NCBI GenBank assembly: GCA_965267355.1
Contig: OZ253956.1
Location: forward strand, 1,054,001-1,118,000
DNA from: GCA-002793235 sp965267355
GTDB taxonomy: Bacteria; Bacteroidota; Bacteroidia; Flavobacteriales_E; Vicingaceae
Reading direction: 5' to 3'
Length of the DNA stretch: 64,000 nucleotides
Under the pieces are notes generated by a model. It searched no databases. It had not been told where the DNA came from and was given only the letters and a program-made list of their open reading frames with translations. A program made the position numbers and the translations under genes. Shown in pieces: positions 9,109-18,084 of the stretch (the stretch's first letter is position 1; each line of letters starts with the position of its first letter).

Positions 9109-9693
9109 ATGAATAACGAATTAATACAAAGATTAAAAGATGGTAATGAAAGGTTTGTGGCTAAAAAAATGTCTGGTCATAACTATATGGAGCAAGTAGC
9201 TGCAACTTCTGGTGGCCAAAAGCCTTTTGCAGCAGTGTTAGGCTGCATTGATTCAAGAGTGCCAGCAGAAATAGTTTTTGACCAAGGTATTGGTGATATA
9301 TTTAACGCAAGAGTTGCAGGAAATTTTGTTAATGATGACATTCTTGGAAGTTTAGAGTTTGCATGTAAAGTAGCAGGATCTAAATTAATAGTAGTTCTAG
9401 GCCATACCTCTTGTGGGGCAGTAAAAGGTGCTTGCGATAATGTTGAATTAGGGTTATTAACAGGAATGTTATCAAATATTAAACCTGCTATAAATGCCGT
9501 TGCCGGAGACCATTCTGATAGAAGTTCTGCTAATGCTGATTATGTTCAAGAGGTTGCTGATAACAATGTTAACCTAAATGTTAAAGCCATTACCGAGAGA
9601 AGTGCTGTTTTAAAAGAAATGGCAGACAATGGGGAAATTACCATTGTAGGAGCAATGTACAGTGTTGCTACCGGTAAAGTAACATTTATTTAA
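9109..9693 (+). CDS. Beta-class carbonic anhydrase
   Basis: Carbonic anhydrase of 194 residues interconverting CO2 and bicarbonate. The zinc ligands are visible: Cys46 with the Asp48-Arg50 dyad (CIDSR), His99 and Cys102 (GHTSCGA). Length and motifs match cytoplasmic beta-class enzymes; there is no signal peptide. Sitting directly behind a SulP transporter in the same operon, it probably supplies or consumes transported bicarbonate for carboxylases. Confidence 0.95.
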   Translation: MNNELIQRLKDGNERFVAKKMSGHNYMEQVAATSGGQKPFAAVLGCIDSRVPAEIVFDQGIGDIFNARVAGNFVNDDILGSLEFACKVAGSKLIVVLGHTSCGAVKGACDNVELGLLTGMLSNIKPAINAVAGDHSDRSSANADYVQEVADNNVNLNVKAITERSAVLKEMADNGEITIVGAMYSVATGKVTFI

Positions 9694-9758
9694 ACCTTTT
9701 TAAATAACAATTTAATCGCTAATAATTATTGTTGGCTAGGGAAAATACAGCTTAAAAA

Positions 9759-11486
9759 ATGGAAAAGTCTATTGTATTAAAACCAATTACTCGTTTTTTT
9801 AACTTACTTAAAGTTGATAAACAGGAAATTTTTAGCATCTATTTGTATGCACTTTTTAATGGGGTGCTCACCTTGTCAATTCCTTTAGGTATTCAAGCCA
9901 TTATTAGTTTTATAACGGCAGGAGAAGTATCAAGTTCTTGGATAGTTTTGGTGGTTTTTGTAATTCTTGGTGTTGCACTTATGGGTGTAATGCAAATTAT
10001 GCAATTAACCATTACTGAGAATTTACAACAAAAAATATTTGCTCGTGCTGCTTTTGAGTTTGCTTACCGTATTCCAAGAATGAAAATGGAACCTTTAGAT
10101 AAAGCCTATATGCCTGAATTGGTAAACCGCTTTTTCGATACTTTATCAATTCAAAAAGGGCTACCAAAAATATTAATGGATTTTTCCAGTGCATCGTTGC
10201 AAATTATTTTTGGATTGATATTGTTATGTCTATATCATCCATTTTTTATCATGTTTAGTTTAGTGCTTGTGCTTATAATTTACTTGCTTTTTAAATACAC
10301 TACCAAAAAGGGGTTAAAAACTAGTTTAAGTGAGTCTACCCATAAGTATGAAGTAGCACATTGGTTAGAAGAGGTTGCTAGAGCTAACTCTACTTTTAAA
10401 CTTGCGGGTAAAACAGATTTGCCATTACAGAAAACAGACGAAAAGGTTGAAAAGTATTTAATTTTTAGAAAAGCACACTTTAAAACCTTGTTATTACAAT
10501 ATATCAACTTGGTAGGGTTTAAAATGATTATTGCTGCTGGTTTACTTCTTATAGGAGGGTTATTAGTAATCAATCAACAAATGAATATCGGTCAGTTTGT
10601 TGCTTCTGAAATTATTATCATTTTGGTTTTAGCATCAGTAGAAAAGCTAATACTTAGTATGGAAACGATATACGATGTGCTAACAGCTATAGAAAAAGTT
10701 GGGAGCATAACAGATATTCCTTTAGAAAAAGACATGGGAACCCCAATAAATTTTAAAGAAGGAGAAGCTATAGCAATAAAAGTAAACGATTTAACTTTTC
10801 AATTTGAAGATGCTAAAGAGAGAATTATTAATGAGGTTTCATTTGAGATTGAGAATGGAGAAAAAGTATGTCTAGCAGGTTTTAGCGGTTCAGGAAAATC
10901 ATTTTTACTTCAGCTTATTGCCGGTTTGTACGATTCTTACCAAGGAGCGATTGCCTTTAATAATATTCCTATTTCTAGTTTGTGTAAAGAGGATGTAAGG
11001 TCTTATATTAATGATTGTTTAGCAAAAGAAGATATTTTTAAAGGCACACTTTATGAAAATATCACACTCGGAAAACCGAATATTTCTGATGATCAAATTC
11101 AGGAAATAGTTGATGTATTGGGGCTAACGAGTTTTGTAACTAATTCGCCAAATGGGTATAATACAGAGTTGCTTCCTGAGGGTAAAAACCTGCCAAAAAG
11201 CATAAGATTAAAAATAATATTAGTAAGGGCGTTGGTAGGGAATCCAAAACTGGTATTAATAGGAGATAGTTTTAACCAATTAGAAAAGGATGACAAGCAA
11301 AAGTTTTTAGATTACCTTTTAAACACCAATCGAATGTTTACTGTTATAGCAGTATCAAATGATCCAGAAATTGCTAAAAAGTTTGATAAGGTTATGGTCC
11401 TGGATAATGGTAAACTAATAGGTAATGATACATTACTCAACCTAAAAGATAAAACTTGGTTTAACCAAATCTTTCAAAAAAGGTAA
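9759..11486 (+). CDS. ABC exporter (HlyB-like) with degenerate ATPase site
   Basis: Half-transporter of 575 residues: about five or six membrane helices (30-300) then a nucleotide-binding domain (about 335-575). The Walker A motif is intact (GFSGSGKS, about 374-381). Other motifs are not canonical: the Q-loop Gln aligns with Ala, the LSGGQ signature reads LPKSI, the Walker B/catalytic Glu region reads LVLIGDS instead of LILDEAT, and the switch His aligns with Ser (AVSNDPE). There is no peptidase C39 domain. Gene order ABC-HlyD-TolC, with 3 bases to the HlyD gene, indicates a tripartite type I-like export system. ATP hydrolysis may be weak or absent; some Bacteroidota relatives also have relaxed signatures. 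Confidence 0.85.
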   Translation: MEKSIVLKPITRFFNLLKVDKQEIFSIYLYALFNGVLTLSIPLGIQAIISFITAGEVSSSWIVLVVFVILGVALMGVMQIMQLTITENLQQKIFARAAFEFAYRIPRMKMEPLDKAYMPELVNRFFDTLSIQKGLPKILMDFSSASLQIIFGLILLCLYHPFFIMFSLVLVLIIYLLFKYTTKKGLKTSLSESTHKYEVAHWLEEVARANSTFKLAGKTDLPLQKTDEKVEKYLIFRKAHFKTLLLQYINLVGFKMIIAAGLLLIGGLLVINQQMNIGQFVASEIIIILVLASVEKLILSMETIYDVLTAIEKVGSITDIPLEKDMGTPINFKEGEAIAIKVNDLTFQFEDAKERIINEVSFEIENGEKVCLAGFSGSGKSFLLQLIAGLYDSYQGAIAFNNIPISSLCKEDVRSYINDCLAKEDIFKGTLYENITLGKPNISDDQIQEIVDVLGLTSFVTNSPNGYNTELLPEGKNLPKSIRLKIILVRALVGNPKLVLIGDSFNQLEKDDKQKFLDYLLNTNRMFTVIAVSNDPEIAKKFDKVMVLDNGKLIGNDTLLNLKDKTWFNQIFQKR

Positions 11487-11489
11487 GTT

Positions 11490-12845
11490 ATGCTGAATGT
11501 TAGTAAAAATAGAATCGAAGGAAAGGTTAATACGGCTAACTATAAATCGTTTTCGATGGTTAGTAGTTACAAGGCCATTAGGGTTTTTACTCGCTTAATT
11601 GTAATTTCTTTTGCTTTGTTTTTAATTTTAATGTTTTTGCCATGGACTCAAAACATTAGATCGAAGGGATATGTAACTACATTGCAACCAGATCAGAGAC
11701 CGCAAACCATTAATTCTATTATTGCAGGTAAAATTGAAAAGTGGTATGTAAAAGAGGGGGACTTTGTAAATAAAGGAGATACCATTTTGTTTTTATCAGA
11801 AATAAAAGATGAATATTTTGATCCCAATCTCCTTTCACGTACAGAAGAACAAATAAAGGCTAAAGAACTCTCAGTGCAGTCATACATGAATAAGGTAAAC
11901 TCTTTAGATCAACAGATAGATGCCTTGCTAAAAACAAAAACACTAAAATCTGAGCAAGCTAAAAATTATTTGAAACAAGCTCGGTTAAGCGTTGTTTCTG
12001 ATAGTGTTGATTTTGAAGCGGCAAAAACGAATTATCAAATTGCTTTAAAACAATATAAAAGGCAAGAAGAATTGTATGAAGATGGCTTAAAATCATTAAC
12101 TGAATTAGAAGCCAGAAAACTAAAGCTACAAGAAACTCAAGCTAAGATGATTAGCGCTGAAAATAAATTATTAAGTAGTAGAAATAAGTTAATTAATGCA
12201 GAAGTAGAAATTAACTCAATAAATAACCAATACCGAGATAAACTATCAAAAGCGGAATCAGACAAGTTTACTGCTCTATCTAGTATGTATGATGCAGAAG
12301 CTATTGTAACCAAAATGCAAAATCAGTATATGAATTATTCGGTACGTACAGGTATGTATTATATTACATCACCCATTACTGGTTACATTACAAAAGCCAT
12401 TAGATCTGGTATAGGAGAGACTGTAAAAGAAGGAGAGGAAATGGTAAGCATAATGCCAAACCAATATGATTTGGCTGTTGAAATGTATGTAAACCCATTT
12501 AACCTTCCATTGATAGAAAAAGGGCAAAAAGTTCGCTTTATGTTTGACGGATGGCCTTCGGTAGTTTTTTCAGGCTGGCCCAATGCTTCTTATGGCACAT
12601 TTGGAGGTAAGATTGTAGCCATTGATAATTTTATAAGCCCTAATGGTAAGTATAGGATTCTTGTAGCTCCAGATGAAAATGATGTGTCATGGCCAAAGGA
12701 ATTACGTGTGGGGTCTGGGGCTAATGGTATGGCTTTACTTAAAGATGTGCCTATTTGGTATGAGTTGTGGCGAAACCTCAATGGATTCCCTCCAGATTAT
12801 TACAAATCATCAGAAGAAAAAGCGACAAAAAAGACAGAAAAATGA
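11490..12845 (+). CDS. HlyD-family membrane-fusion (adaptor) protein
   Basis: Periplasmic adaptor of 451 residues linking the inner-membrane ABC exporter to a TolC-type channel. One N-terminal membrane helix (about 30-52) is followed by a split biotinyl/lipoyl-like domain (KIEKWYVKEGDFVNKGDTIL, and later SPITGYITKA), a long coiled-coil hairpin (about 110-270, rich in Lys, Glu and Gln) and a beta-barrel region. It starts 3 bases after the ABC stop codon and overlaps the outer-membrane gene by 4 bases (ATGA), so translation is probably coupled. Confidence 0.9.
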   Translation: MLNVSKNRIEGKVNTANYKSFSMVSSYKAIRVFTRLIVISFALFLILMFLPWTQNIRSKGYVTTLQPDQRPQTINSIIAGKIEKWYVKEGDFVNKGDTILFLSEIKDEYFDPNLLSRTEEQIKAKELSVQSYMNKVNSLDQQIDALLKTKTLKSEQAKNYLKQARLSVVSDSVDFEAAKTNYQIALKQYKRQEELYEDGLKSLTELEARKLKLQETQAKMISAENKLLSSRNKLINAEVEINSINNQYRDKLSKAESDKFTALSSMYDAEAIVTKMQNQYMNYSVRTGMYYITSPITGYITKAIRSGIGETVKEGEEMVSIMPNQYDLAVEMYVNPFNLPLIEKGQKVRFMFDGWPSVVFSGWPNASYGTFGGKIVAIDNFISPNGKYRILVAPDENDVSWPKELRVGSGANGMALLKDVPIWYELWRNLNGFPPDYYKSSEEKATKKTEK

Positions 12846-14245
12846 TAAGATTTGCTATTATATTGTGCTTTTTATCACTTCAGGTTTTTAGTCAAGATGG
12901 TTTAGGAAAGATTTTGACATATAAAGCATTTATGGATAGGGTTAAAATACATCATCCTATTGCCATGCAAGCTGATTTAAAGCTAAATCAAGGAGATGCT
13001 TATGTAAGAAAAGCACGAGGAAACTTTGATCCTAAAGCATTCTCAGATGTTTCGCAAAAGTATTTTACTGATAAACAATACTATAGCGTCATAAATAGTG
13101 GTTTAAAAGTTCCTACCTGGTATGGGATAGAGGTTAATGGGGGTTATTCAGTAAATGATGGAGTATTTCTTAATCCACAGAACAGTACACCAAATGCAGG
13201 TTTAGTTTATGCAGGAGTATCGGTAAATGTAGGTAAGGGCTTATTTATTGATGAGCGAAGAGCAGAGCTAAAGAAAGCTAAAATATATCAGGAAAGCACG
13301 AAAGCAGAACGTACAGTTTTATATAATGAATTGCTTTACAATGCTGGAAAGGCTTATTGGAATTGGTTTGAAAGTTATAATACACTTAAGGTTTATGAAG
13401 AGGCACTTGAAGTAACTCAACAACGTTTTAATGCAGTAAAACAAGGGGTGTTTTTAGGAGATAAACCTGCTATAGATACAGTTGAAGCTGCTATACAAGT
13501 TCAAAACAGACAATTAAGTTTACAAGAAGCTCAACTAAAGTATAAAAACAATACGGCCTTACTTGCTATTTATTTGTGGGTAGATGGTAATGTCCCACTC
13601 GAACTGAATGAAACTACATTTCCACCTATTGTTGGTGATATAGAAAGTGTAGGTGTAACGCCCCAACTAGAGAAACTATTGGACAGCATAGCGGTTAATC
13701 ATCCTTTGTTAAAACAATATCAATACAAAATACAGCAATTAAAAGTTGAAAAAAAATGGCAACAAGAACAGCTTAAACCAGAATTTAATTTAAAATATAA
13801 TGCCATTAACCAGCCTGTAGGAAATGATGCTTTTGCTAATTATAATATCAATAATTACACTTGGGGTCTAAGTTTTAGTATTCCTATTTTGTTGAGAAAA
13901 GAACGAGGGAATTTGGAGTTAGCCAAATTAAAAATTAATGAAACAGAATTGGAATATACATCCAAACAGGCTAGTTTAACTTATAAAGCTGTTGCCTCTT
14001 TAAATGACTTAGAAAACACTCAACAACAAATTACTCTTTACGAAAGAACAGTAACTGATTATGCGAGATTGTTAGAAGGTGAAAAACAAATGTTTGATGT
14101 AGGCGAAAGTTCTCTTTTCATGGTTAATTCAAGAGAGATTGGTTATATAAAAACACAATTAAAGTTTATTGAATTATTAACTAAAAATCATAAGGCAAAA
14201 CTCACATCAAATTACGCTTTTGGTTTGTTAAATGCTGATTTATGA
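12842..14245 (+). CDS. TolC-family outer-membrane channel protein
   Basis: Outer-membrane efflux protein of 467 residues with a signal peptide ending at VFSQ (about 18) and two long helical repeats of the OEP type (for example RVKIHHPIAMQADLKLNQG near the start, and NHPLLKQYQYKIQQLKVEKK in the second half). The start at 12842 is chosen because the ATGA overlap with the HlyD stop is typical and a signal peptide follows at once; an upstream in-frame ATG at 12767 lies within the HlyD gene. With its two upstream neighbours it would complete an export machine; the exported substrate is not evident. Confidence 0.9.
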   Translation: MIRFAIILCFLSLQVFSQDGLGKILTYKAFMDRVKIHHPIAMQADLKLNQGDAYVRKARGNFDPKAFSDVSQKYFTDKQYYSVINSGLKVPTWYGIEVNGGYSVNDGVFLNPQNSTPNAGLVYAGVSVNVGKGLFIDERRAELKKAKIYQESTKAERTVLYNELLYNAGKAYWNWFESYNTLKVYEEALEVTQQRFNAVKQGVFLGDKPAIDTVEAAIQVQNRQLSLQEAQLKYKNNTALLAIYLWVDGNVPLELNETTFPPIVGDIESVGVTPQLEKLLDSIAVNHPLLKQYQYKIQQLKVEKKWQQEQLKPEFNLKYNAINQPVGNDAFANYNINNYTWGLSFSIPILLRKERGNLELAKLKINETELEYTSKQASLTYKAVASLNDLENTQQQITLYERTVTDYARLLEGEKQMFDVGESSLFMVNSREIGYIKTQLKFIELLTKNHKAKLTSNYAFGLLNADL

Positions 14246-15483
14246 AACTAACGGTATCCTTATTATTATTTATTACTATTCAACTTTCAACTCCTTTATT
14301 TAGTCAAACTGGAGCACGAATGGAAGCACTAAAGCTAATGCAACAAGGAGATAACTATATGAGTTATGGCAATTGGGAACAAGCATTGTTATTCTATGAT
14401 AACGCAATAATCACTGATGTGAATTATGCTGATCCTTATATGAAGCGTGCAAACCTGAATGCAAGGTTGGGAAGAACTAATGAAGCATTAAGAGATTATA
14501 ATAAGGCTATAGCACTTAATCCGTATTCTGAATATATATACGACCGAAGAGCCAAAATTAAAATGATTGCGATGGACTATAAAGGTGCCATAGAAGATAT
14601 TACTAAGGCCATTTCAATAAATCCAGTAAACAACAAATTATTAGATCATCGGGCAGAGGATTTCATATTAATGGGAGAATATGAAAAGGCACTGGAAGAT
14701 ATAGACACTTTAATTAAACGTGAATATAATTTGGAATATATCTATCAAAAGAAAGCTCTTGTTCATTTACTTAATGATAATCTTGATGAAAGTTTAATTG
14801 ATATCGATTCCGCTTTAACCATTAATGATTCTTCATCAATGATTTATGATTTTTTGGGAGTAGTTCATTTAAAGCAAAAGCAATATGATGATGCAATTAA
14901 TGCATTTAAAAAAGCAGTAAAAATTAATCCTGAATTTGCAATAGCTTATTACAACATGGCATTAGCATACAGGTATTCCGGTAAGCAAAAAGAAGCCTCA
15001 AAAATTTTAAATAAAGCGGTTGAAGTGAGTCACAACATTCCTAGTATATACTTTACAAGAGCCCTTGTAAGAAAAGAACTTGGTGATGTTGAAGGAGCAA
15101 TAGAAGATTATAGTAATGCTATTTCGAGCGATAAAAACTACAGTTCTGCATTATACAATAGAGCTTTTAGCTTAAAGTTATTAGGCAATTATACAGATGC
15201 ATTACAAGATGCTAACTCCTTGGTGGAAGATTATCCTGATAATCCTGATAATTGGAATTTAAAAGGAAATATTCAATTGCTATTTGGTGATTATTATGAT
15301 GCTATTGAAAGTTATTCAAAAGCCATAAGCATTGACTTTGAACACGCAGAGTCATATTATAATCGAGGCTTAGCATACTTAATGACTTATAGACCATACG
15401 ATGGCTGTGATGATCTTCAAAAAGCGCTTGATTTAAACTATGTGAAAGCTGAAGAAGTAATCACAAATTTTTGTGGTAATTAA
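14242..15483 (+). CDS. Exported TPR-repeat protein
   Basis: Protein of 413 residues with a signal peptide (to about LFSQ, residue 22) and some ten tetratricopeptide repeats (for example ALRDYNKAIALNPYSEYIYDRRAKIK and AINAFKKAVKINPEFAIAYYNMALAY, here abridged by position 80-110 and 210-240). TPR solenoids bind other proteins. It overlaps the TolC gene by 4 bases (ATGA), so it is part of the same operon and may act as a periplasmic scaffold for the exporter; that role is inference. Confidence 0.85.
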   Translation: MKLTVSLLLFITIQLSTPLFSQTGARMEALKLMQQGDNYMSYGNWEQALLFYDNAIITDVNYADPYMKRANLNARLGRTNEALRDYNKAIALNPYSEYIYDRRAKIKMIAMDYKGAIEDITKAISINPVNNKLLDHRAEDFILMGEYEKALEDIDTLIKREYNLEYIYQKKALVHLLNDNLDESLIDIDSALTINDSSSMIYDFLGVVHLKQKQYDDAINAFKKAVKINPEFAIAYYNMALAYRYSGKQKEASKILNKAVEVSHNIPSIYFTRALVRKELGDVEGAIEDYSNAISSDKNYSSALYNRAFSLKLLGNYTDALQDANSLVEDYPDNPDNWNLKGNIQLLFGDYYDAIESYSKAISIDFEHAESYYNRGLAYLMTYRPYDGCDDLQKALDLNYVKAEEVITNFCGN

Positions 15484-15497
15484 TAACACTATGAACT

Positions 15498-15815
15498 ATG
15501 ATATTACTGAATGTTATAACAGAAAAAGAATCACAAGCAATTGAAATTGTTGATTTTTTGATAACCGAAAACTTGATACTGGAAGCTGTAATGCTTGAAA
15601 AAGTAACTATTAGAAAAAAGAGCGAAGAGGGAAAAATAGCAAGTAAAACGCAAACGCTAATTATGGGTAAAACCAAAGCATTACTGTTTAATAAGATAGA
15701 TGAGTTGTTAAAAGCAAAGTACCCAGAAAGCATGCCTGTAATTTATGCTGTGCCAATTGTACACATGGATTGGGAACAATCTAAAAAATTAGTAAGTGAG
15801 GTTGCAAAAATCTAA
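15498..15815 (+). CDS. CutA1/PII-like small protein (divergent)
   Basis: Cytoplasmic protein of 105 residues without signal peptide. Its layout resembles CutA1: a beta-strand start with helix (ILLNVITEKESQAIEIVDFL), a central strand pair, a TKALLFNKIDELLKAKYP helix and a strand ending in YAVPIVHMDWEQSKK that corresponds to the CutA ALP...YLDWI region. The usual CutA His-Pro-Tyr is YPE here. CutA and PII proteins share a trimeric ferredoxin-like fold. In cyanobacteria a PII-like protein (SbtB) controls SbtA, so a regulatory role near the bicarbonate transporters is attractive but unproven. It sits 14 bases after the TPR gene and 5 before the next gene. Confidence 0.6.
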   Translation: MILLNVITEKESQAIEIVDFLITENLILEAVMLEKVTIRKKSEEGKIASKTQTLIMGKTKALLFNKIDELLKAKYPESMPVIYAVPIVHMDWEQSKKLVSEVAKI

Positions 15816-15820
15816 CAGCC

Positions 15821-16495
15821 ATGTTTAAGAAGTTTATAATTACAACTACATTTTTAATAATAGTAATCCCATTACTTGCTCAAGAAGATAAGTATGGTAA
15901 TTGGTTAATGTACTTTGGTCAGAATCGTATTTCTGATAATATCAGCATTCATACAGAAGTTCAATATCGTAATCATACAATTTTACCTAATAATACAGAA
16001 CAATTATTACTAAGAACAGGCGTTAACTATCATTTAGAAACAGCTATGATTACTGCGGGATATGGTCATATAGGGTCACATGTTTACTTGTCAGAAAAGA
16101 AAGCTCCTGAAGTTGAAGAACATCGTATTTGGCAGCAATTAATTACCATTAATAAGATTGGAAGGATAAAGTTAGAACACCGATATAGAGTAGAGCAACG
16201 CTGGGTAAATAAAGTTTATAAAAATAGACTGCGTTATCGTTTAATGGCATTTATACCTTTGAATAAGAAAACGATTGAAAAAGGAACTGTTTTTATAGGG
16301 TTGTATGATGAAATATTTATGAACACTCAACAAACTTATTTTGATAGAAATCGACTCTATGGAGCATTAGGTTATCAAATCAATAAATTAACAGGAGTTC
16401 AAGCAGGAATGCTGCACCAGGAAACTAATAATAGAGGTAAATGGTATTTACAATTTGCATTGGTATTTAATACTGATTTTAGAAAAGATAATTAA
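15821..16495 (+). CDS. DUF2490 outer-membrane protein
   Basis: Protein of 224 residues with a signal peptide (to about LLAQ, residue 21) and the DUF2490 pattern: YGNWLMYFGQNRIS at the mature N-terminus, then alternating amphipathic strands with RIWQQL, EHRYRVEQRW and NRLRYRL. The family is predicted to form a small outer-membrane barrel; function unknown. Last gene of the TetR operon. It ends 3 bases from the convergent LysR gene with no visible terminator, so readthrough into antisense of that gene is possible. Confidence 0.8.
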   Translation: MFKKFIITTTFLIIVIPLLAQEDKYGNWLMYFGQNRISDNISIHTEVQYRNHTILPNNTEQLLLRTGVNYHLETAMITAGYGHIGSHVYLSEKKAPEVEEHRIWQQLITINKIGRIKLEHRYRVEQRWVNKVYKNRLRYRLMAFIPLNKKTIEKGTVFIGLYDEIFMNTQQTYFDRNRLYGALGYQINKLTGVQAGMLHQETNNRGKWYLQFALVFNTDFRKDN

Positions 16496-16498
16496 GCG

Positions 16499-17419
16499 TC
16501 AATAATCATAGTACCAATTAAAATTATCTTTAATTATTTGTTGTTTTTCTTCTTTTAAATGCTCTAAAAAGGCTTCAGCAACCGGTGATAGGTTTTTAGA
16601 TTTTAACCAAACTAAATTCCAATTTGTGATAATTGGCAGTCCTCTTGTAGGAATAATCTCTAATTGATTGTTTAATATTTCGTTCTTAATACCAATCAAA
16701 GGCATTATAGAATAACCTAACCCCGCTAGTACTGCTTGTTTAAGCGCTTCATTAGAAGTTAATTCCATTTTTTTATAAGTAGATATCTTTCGTTTTTTAA
16801 TAAAACCTTCCATTGACATACGGGTTGCTGACCCCTCTTCTCTGTATAACAGTGGCTTTTGTGCTACTAATTTTGATAAAGAAGTTGAGCTTCTTTTCTC
16901 CTTAGAACTTCCTACAAGATAGAGTTTGTTCTCTAGTAACTCTAAACTGTTCATACTTAATTGTTCAGGGATTACAGATACTAATGCAAAATCAACTTCA
17001 TTTTTCTCTAAGTGTTTTATTACAGTGTTTTTATTGGTAACATCCATAACTAAATCAACTCCTTTATGTTCATCCACAAACTTTGATAACAGGTATGGCA
17101 TTACATATTTTCCTGTTGAGGCAACCGATATTTTTAACCTTCCAGCTAATTTTTTTTTGTAAGTTAAGGTTCGGTAATTAATAGCATCAACTTCATTTAA
17201 AATTTTTTCTGCTGCATTTGCTATTTCTTTTCCAAAATCTGTGATAAAAAGTTGTCTTCCTATAACTTCTGTTAATGGTACCTCAAATTGATCCTGAAAA
17301 TTTTTTAGCTGAATGGATACAGCAGGCTGTGTTAAAAATAATTCTTCGGATGCCTTTGTAATGCTTTGATTTTGAGCAACTTTTAAAAATATTCTGAGCT
17401 GGTGCAATGTGTAATTCAT
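16499..17419 (-). CDS. LysR-family regulator, CbbR/CmpR-like by context
   Basis: Regulator of 306 residues. The N-terminal winged helix-turn-helix is typical (TLHQLRIFLKVAQNQSITKAS, then LFLTQPAVSIQLKNFQ) and a LysR substrate-binding domain fills residues 90-295. The start TLHQLRIF resembles regulators of carbon-fixation genes (CbbR, CmpR, CcmR), which sense carbon-status metabolites. It is transcribed away from the small-gene/SbtA operon with 85 bases between, the classic LysR arrangement, so control of SbtA is likely. Exact ligand unknown. Confidence 0.88.
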   Translation of the reverse strand: MNYTLHQLRIFLKVAQNQSITKASEELFLTQPAVSIQLKNFQDQFEVPLTEVIGRQLFITDFGKEIANAAEKILNEVDAINYRTLTYKKKLAGRLKISVASTGKYVMPYLLSKFVDEHKGVDLVMDVTNKNTVIKHLEKNEVDFALVSVIPEQLSMNSLELLENKLYLVGSSKEKRSSTSLSKLVAQKPLLYREEGSATRMSMEGFIKKRKISTYKKMELTSNEALKQAVLAGLGYSIMPLIGIKNEILNNQLEIIPTRGLPIITNWNLVWLKSKNLSPVAEAFLEHLKEEKQQIIKDNFNWYYDY

Positions 17420-17443
17420 AAAATATATTTATGTGTTATATTA

Positions 17444-17477
17444 CAAATATAAATAAAATTATATGAAATTTTTATAT
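17444..17477. promoter_or_regulatory. LysR-SbtA divergent control region
   Basis: On the minus strand TATATTTG (17444-17451) matches the -7 box for the LysR gene; no good -33 TTG is seen. Next to it ATATGAAATTTTTATAT (17461-17477) is a 17-base dyad with one mismatched pair, centred between the two promoters, where a LysR regulator would be expected to bind. The rightward operon has only a near-consensus -7 (CACTTTTG, 17478-17485), which fits an activator-dependent promoter. All assignments are by eye. Confidence 0.35.
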
Positions 17478-17504
17478 CACTTTTGAACTGTTGAAATCAT
17501 AATA

Positions 17505-17756
17505 ATGGAAACGATGATAAAAAAACAGGTTAACAATTCTAACAAAAGTAGTGCACAAAAATCACGGCTAAATTTTGAAAAAGCTAAAAGAACAAATCGT
17601 TTTAATCTTACGCTATTTTTTAATAGTGCAATAGCAATTTTTTTGATGCTGTGGATTTTTTTAACTCAAGGAAACCAAACTATTTTTAAAGAGGCTTTGT
17701 CAGCAAGTTTTATCATCGTTTCCATCTTATTATTAAAAACGGCAAGTAGTAAATAA
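17505..17756 (+). CDS. Small two-helix membrane protein, unknown
   Basis: Protein of 83 residues: a basic, Ser/Asn/Lys-rich N-terminus (1-33) followed by two hydrophobic segments (about 34-52 and 60-78). No recognised family. It is the first gene of the operon leading to SbtA and starts 85 bases from the divergent LysR gene. A second ATG (17514) gives an alternative start three codons in. Could be an accessory subunit or a regulator of the transporter. Confidence 0.6.
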   Translation: METMIKKQVNNSNKSSAQKSRLNFEKAKRTNRFNLTLFFNSAIAIFLMLWIFLTQGNQTIFKEALSASFIIVSILLLKTASSK

Positions 17757-17779
17757 TTTCTAAACTATAAATTATAATT

Positions 17780-18070
17780 ATGATACAAGAGAACAATTTA
17801 AAAGGGTTTAATTTGATTCAAGATAAAATGAACCCAACAGAAGCTAAAGAGTTGGTGAATAACTACTATCAAAAACTAATTAACCATTACAAAGTAGAAA
17901 AATTAAAGACATGGGTTGCTGATCATAAAGCAGATACTTCATACTATGATGAATTGATTAAAAGCCTCAATTCACAAAAAGAAGAGGCGTTAGACACCAT
18001 ATCTAATGCGGCTAAAACGGGTCATAACTTAGAATTAAACGGGAAATTAAACTTCAGCTTGGTAGCTTAA
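17780..18070 (+). CDS. Small soluble protein next to SbtA, unknown
   Basis: Protein of 96 residues, predicted mostly helical, charged, without signal peptide or membrane segment (MNPTEAKELVNNYYQKLINHY, cut here at 20 residues or fewer: see 16-36). It does not resemble the PII-like SbtB that accompanies cyanobacterial SbtA. Position, 23 bases after the small membrane protein and 14 before SbtA, makes co-transcription very likely. No function can be assigned. Confidence 0.6.
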   Translation: MIQENNLKGFNLIQDKMNPTEAKELVNNYYQKLINHYKVEKLKTWVADHKADTSYYDELIKSLNSQKEEALDTISNAAKTGHNLELNGKLNFSLVA

Positions 18071-18084
18071 TTCAGATAAAATAA

